A stretch of 64,000 bases of DNA, taken from contig NZ_PZJP01000001.1 in the NCBI RefSeq assembly GCF_003206645.1, positions 379,940 through 443,939 of the forward strand, in the 5' to 3' direction. How positions within the stretch are numbered: the stretch's first letter is position 1; each line of letters begins with the position of its first letter. The notes beneath the pieces were generated by a model. That model was given only the letters and a program-made list of their open reading frames with translations. It searched no databases and was not told the DNA's origin. A program made the position numbers and the translations under genes. Shown one piece after another: positions 61,934 through 64,000 of the stretch. Source of the DNA: Salinicola aestuarinus. GTDB taxonomy: Bacteria; Pseudomonadota; Gammaproteobacteria; Pseudomonadales; Halomonadaceae.

Positions 61934-63007
61934 TTACGGAATGAGCTTCTCGGCGCGAAGGCGATCGAACAGGTCGAAGAAGGCGCCCCGCGTTTCGCGG
62001 AAGTGATCGAAGCCGAAGTCGCGGCATTTGGTCGTGTCGTTGACGCACTCCTGATCGCGACCGAGGTCCGCGTCGGTGTGCCACCAGGAAGCGAGCTTGT
62101 CGACGTCCGGCTCGACGAGATCGTACTTATCGGCCATCTCGCGCCAGGTGGATGCCGCGCCGGCCATCTGGGTTTCCAGCGGCTGCATGGTCTCCGGGTC
62201 GTCCGAGGCTTCGGGCCCCTGAACCGCTAAACCAAAGTACTCGCCGATCTCCTGCCACATCCGACGCCAGCGGAAGACATCACCATTGACGGTGTTGAAG
62301 GCCTGATTGGCGGCGCCGGGCGTGGTCGCGGCCCACTCCATCTGGCGCGCCAGCACCAGGGCATCGGTCATGTCGGTGAGCGCATTCCACTGGATCTGCG
62401 AGCCGGGGTAGATGAACGGCTGACCGGTCTCCTTGCAGATCGACGCGTAGACGGCGAGCGTGGTGCCCATGTTCATGGCGTTGCCACGGGCGTAACCGAT
62501 CACGGTGTGCGGGCGGTGCACGTTCCAGGCGAACCCCTGGCGCTCGGCGGCCGCGAACAGCTCGTCTTCCAGCGCATAGTAGAAGTTATCGCCGGGAACG
62601 CGCGGCTCGGATTCGCGGAACGGCGTCTCGATACGCCCGCTGCCGTAGGCTTCGAACGAGCCCAGGTACTGCTTGGTCCCCGTCACCAGCGAGGCGTGCT
62701 CCACCGGCGCCGACTCGAGCCCGGCGAACAGATTGCGCATCATCTGGCTGTTCGCTTCGACGTTGGCCTTCTCGTTGTCACGGCGGATCCAGGTGCAGTA
62801 GAACACGTGGGTGATCGGCAGCCCGGCGAGCGCCGTCTCGGTGGCGGACTTGTCGAGCAGGTCCGCGGCGACCGGAATCACACCGCTCTGCTCGGTGGCG
62901 CGGCGCGACAGACCGTAGACCGTCCAGCCGCTGGCCACCAGATAGGACGCCAGATTGCCGCCGGTGATGCCGGTCGCGCCGACGACGAGTGCAGTGCCTT
63001 TACGCAT
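61934..63007 (-). CDS. SDR family oxidoreductase, PRISE (progesterone 5-beta-reductase/iridoid synthase-like) type
   Basis: 357 residues. The NAD(P)H-binding motif is VVGATGITGGNLASYL, followed by VYGLSRR. The atypical SDR features are FYCTWIRRDNEKANVEANSQM, the TGTKQYLG segment (Lys), and FYYALEDELF (Tyr), as in the PRISE family that reduces enones. The physiological substrate in bacteria is unknown. AGGAG lies eight bases before the ATG at 63007; the frame runs upstream through a 15-bp tandem repeat. It is divergent from a LysR gene that probably controls it. Confidence 0.88.
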   Translation of the reverse strand: MRKGTALVVGATGITGGNLASYLVASGWTVYGLSRRATEQSGVIPVAADLLDKSATETALAGLPITHVFYCTWIRRDNEKANVEANSQMMRNLFAGLESAPVEHASLVTGTKQYLGSFEAYGSGRIETPFRESEPRVPGDNFYYALEDELFAAAERQGFAWNVHRPHTVIGYARGNAMNMGTTLAVYASICKETGQPFIYPGSQIQWNALTDMTDALVLARQMEWAATTPGAANQAFNTVNGDVFRWRRMWQEIGEYFGLAVQGPEASDDPETMQPLETQMAGAASTWREMADKYDLVEPDVDKLASWWHTDADLGRDQECVNDTTKCRDFGFDHFRETRGAFFDLFDRLRAEKLIP

Positions 63008-63020
63008 GATCGCTTCTCCT

Positions 63021-63055
63021 GTCGAGAGAGGTTCTGTCGAGAGAGGTTCTGTCGA
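63021..63055. repeat. 15-bp tandem repeat in the SDR leader
   Basis: GTCGAGAGAGGTTCT repeated twice head to tail (63021-63035, 63036-63050) plus a partial third unit, immediately upstream of the SDR ribosome binding site. Confidence 0.8.
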
Positions 63056-63167
63056 CAGATGAATGAGCCACTCGGTGAACGCCGAGTTGATGCCGGCAGT
63101 CTGGTAGGGCATTCAAGTTGCTACAATCGAAAGTGTCGCAAATCTTCATTGCAAGGAGCGCAACACG

Positions 63168-64000
63168 ATGTCCCTCGACACGCTGGATCTCAATGCGCTG
63201 CGCACCTTCGAGCGAGTCGCTGCCACCGGCAGCTTCACCGCCGCCGCCCACCACTTCCACCGCGCGGTCTCGTCCATCTCACGTCAGATCAGTGCGCTGG
63301 AGAGCGCGCTCGGGCAGCCGCTGCTTTACCGCCACACGCGTGCGGTCAGCCTCACCGAGGCGGGGGAACGCTACTACGATGAGGTGCGCGATATCCTTGA
63401 GCGACTCGACCTCGCCACCGAGGCGCTCGCCTATCCGGATGCCAAACCCAGCGGCGTGCTGCGGATCAACGCGCCCGTCGCCTTCGGCCAGCAGCAGATC
63501 GTGCCGTTGCTGCATCGGTTCCAGCAGCAGCACCCTGGTATCACCGCCGAGCTGCAGCTGAGCGATCATGTCGTCGATCCGGTCCGTGAGGGCCACGACA
63601 TTACCTTTCGGGTCGGCGATCTCGCCGACTCTTCGCTGGTGGCGCGCCGACTCGCCCCCATGAATTACGTGGTCGCCGCGGCGCCCGACTATCTTCGAAC
63701 GCACGGCGCGCCACCGACGCCGGAGGCGCTCGACGCGCATAACTGTCTGCTCTATCAGGGTGAGATGGGCCGCCAGCGCTGGTACTTCCAGGCATCGACG
63801 CAGACGGCGTCGACACCCTTCGATGTCACCGGCAACTTCTACAGCAACGACGCCGGCAGCCTGTTGCGTGCCGCCCTCATGGGACAGGGCGTGGTACTGT
63901 TTCCCACCTGGCTCATCGCGGAGGCGCTCGCCCGCGGCGAACTGGTCCCGCTGTTGCAAGACTGGCGCAGCGAGGTCGTTCCCGGGCGCCGGGATCTCCA
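63168..64000 (+). CDS. LysR-family transcriptional regulator (cut by window end)
   Basis: About 277 codons present. The winged HTH is plain: MSLDTLDLNALRTFERVAAT, GSFTAAAHHFHRAVSSISRQISALESALGQPLLYRHTRAVSLTEAG. The effector domain begins GVLRINAPVAFGQQQIVPLL and runs to the edge (LVPLLQDWRSEVVPG). AAGGAG precedes the ATG at 63168. Divergent from the SDR gene across 160 bp, where TTGC/GCAA half sites occur (63118-63152), the typical LysR arrangement for an inducer-dependent activator of the neighbour. The SDR substrate would be the likely inducer. Confidence 0.9.
   Translation, partial: MSLDTLDLNALRTFERVAATGSFTAAAHHFHRAVSSISRQISALESALGQPLLYRHTRAVSLTEAGERYYDEVRDILERLDLATEALAYPDAKPSGVLRINAPVAFGQQQIVPLLHRFQQQHPGITAELQLSDHVVDPVREGHDITFRVGDLADSSLVARRLAPMNYVVAAAPDYLRTHGAPPTPEALDAHNCLLYQGEMGRQRWYFQASTQTASTPFDVTGNFYSNDAGSLLRAALMGQGVVLFPTWLIAEALARGELVPLLQDWRSEVVPGRRDL

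Noticed and set aside
1..64000. CRISPR arrays, rRNA or tRNA genes
   Set aside because: No regularly spaced direct repeats and no tRNA or rRNA signature were seen on reading both strands.

Overview
The window is high-GC DNA (roughly 60-65% by eye) from a gammaproteobacterium. The gene content points to a Halomonadaceae-like or Pseudomonas-like marine or halophilic organism: a Crc-type protein sits between pyrE and rph as in Pseudomonas, with cytochrome c maturation, a cyanide-insensitive-type bd oxidase and a Csu-type archaic pilus. The family assignment is inference; no rRNA, tRNA or CRISPR array was seen.

Left part (1-10.6 kb): edge of rep, a GNAT acetyltransferase, trmL, a YfaZ-like outer-membrane protein, then pyrE / crc / rph / yicC. 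An uncharacterised exported protein, a methyl-accepting chemotaxis protein, a small membrane protein, a 150-bp MITE-like element and a YedK/HMCES gene follow. From 10.27 to 13.77 kb is a small accessory island. It holds a partial second copy of yedK, an AT-rich two-gene cassette (DGQHR-domain protein plus a protein with HEPN-like features) and a frameshifted S24 repressor remnant.

Middle part (13.9-30.3 kb): a persulfide dioxygenase-like metallo-hydrolase, an acidic exported protein, a Tat-exported aldo/keto reductase with a membrane partner, a MarR / 14-TM MFS / HlyD efflux locus with a clear palindromic operator, a PepSY/DUF2946 metal-related group, and a complete cytochrome c maturation cluster in the unusual order ccmF-G-H-A-B-C-I-D-E.

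Defence island (31.1-43.1 kb): a GIY-YIG/DUF4357 protein, a broken hsdR tail, and a tightly packed operon of SNF2 helicase, DUF4391 protein, type III-like DNA methyltransferase, AlbA_2/Schlafen-type protein and type III-like Res nuclease. The methyltransferase has an AT-rich central block, which suggests exchange of its target-recognition part.

Right part (43.5-64 kb): cydABDC (bd oxidase and its ABC exporter), a CynX/NimT-type MFS transporter, a five-gene archaic chaperone-usher pilus operon, an ATP-grasp gene followed by a large protein with a possible Cys/His/Asn triad, an inositol-monophosphatase-family protein, a PRISE-type SDR, and a divergent LysR regulator cut by the window end.

The strongest candidates for undescribed biology are the DGQHR + HEPN-like pair, the five-gene helicase/type III cluster, and the ATP-grasp + putative cysteine-hydrolase pair.
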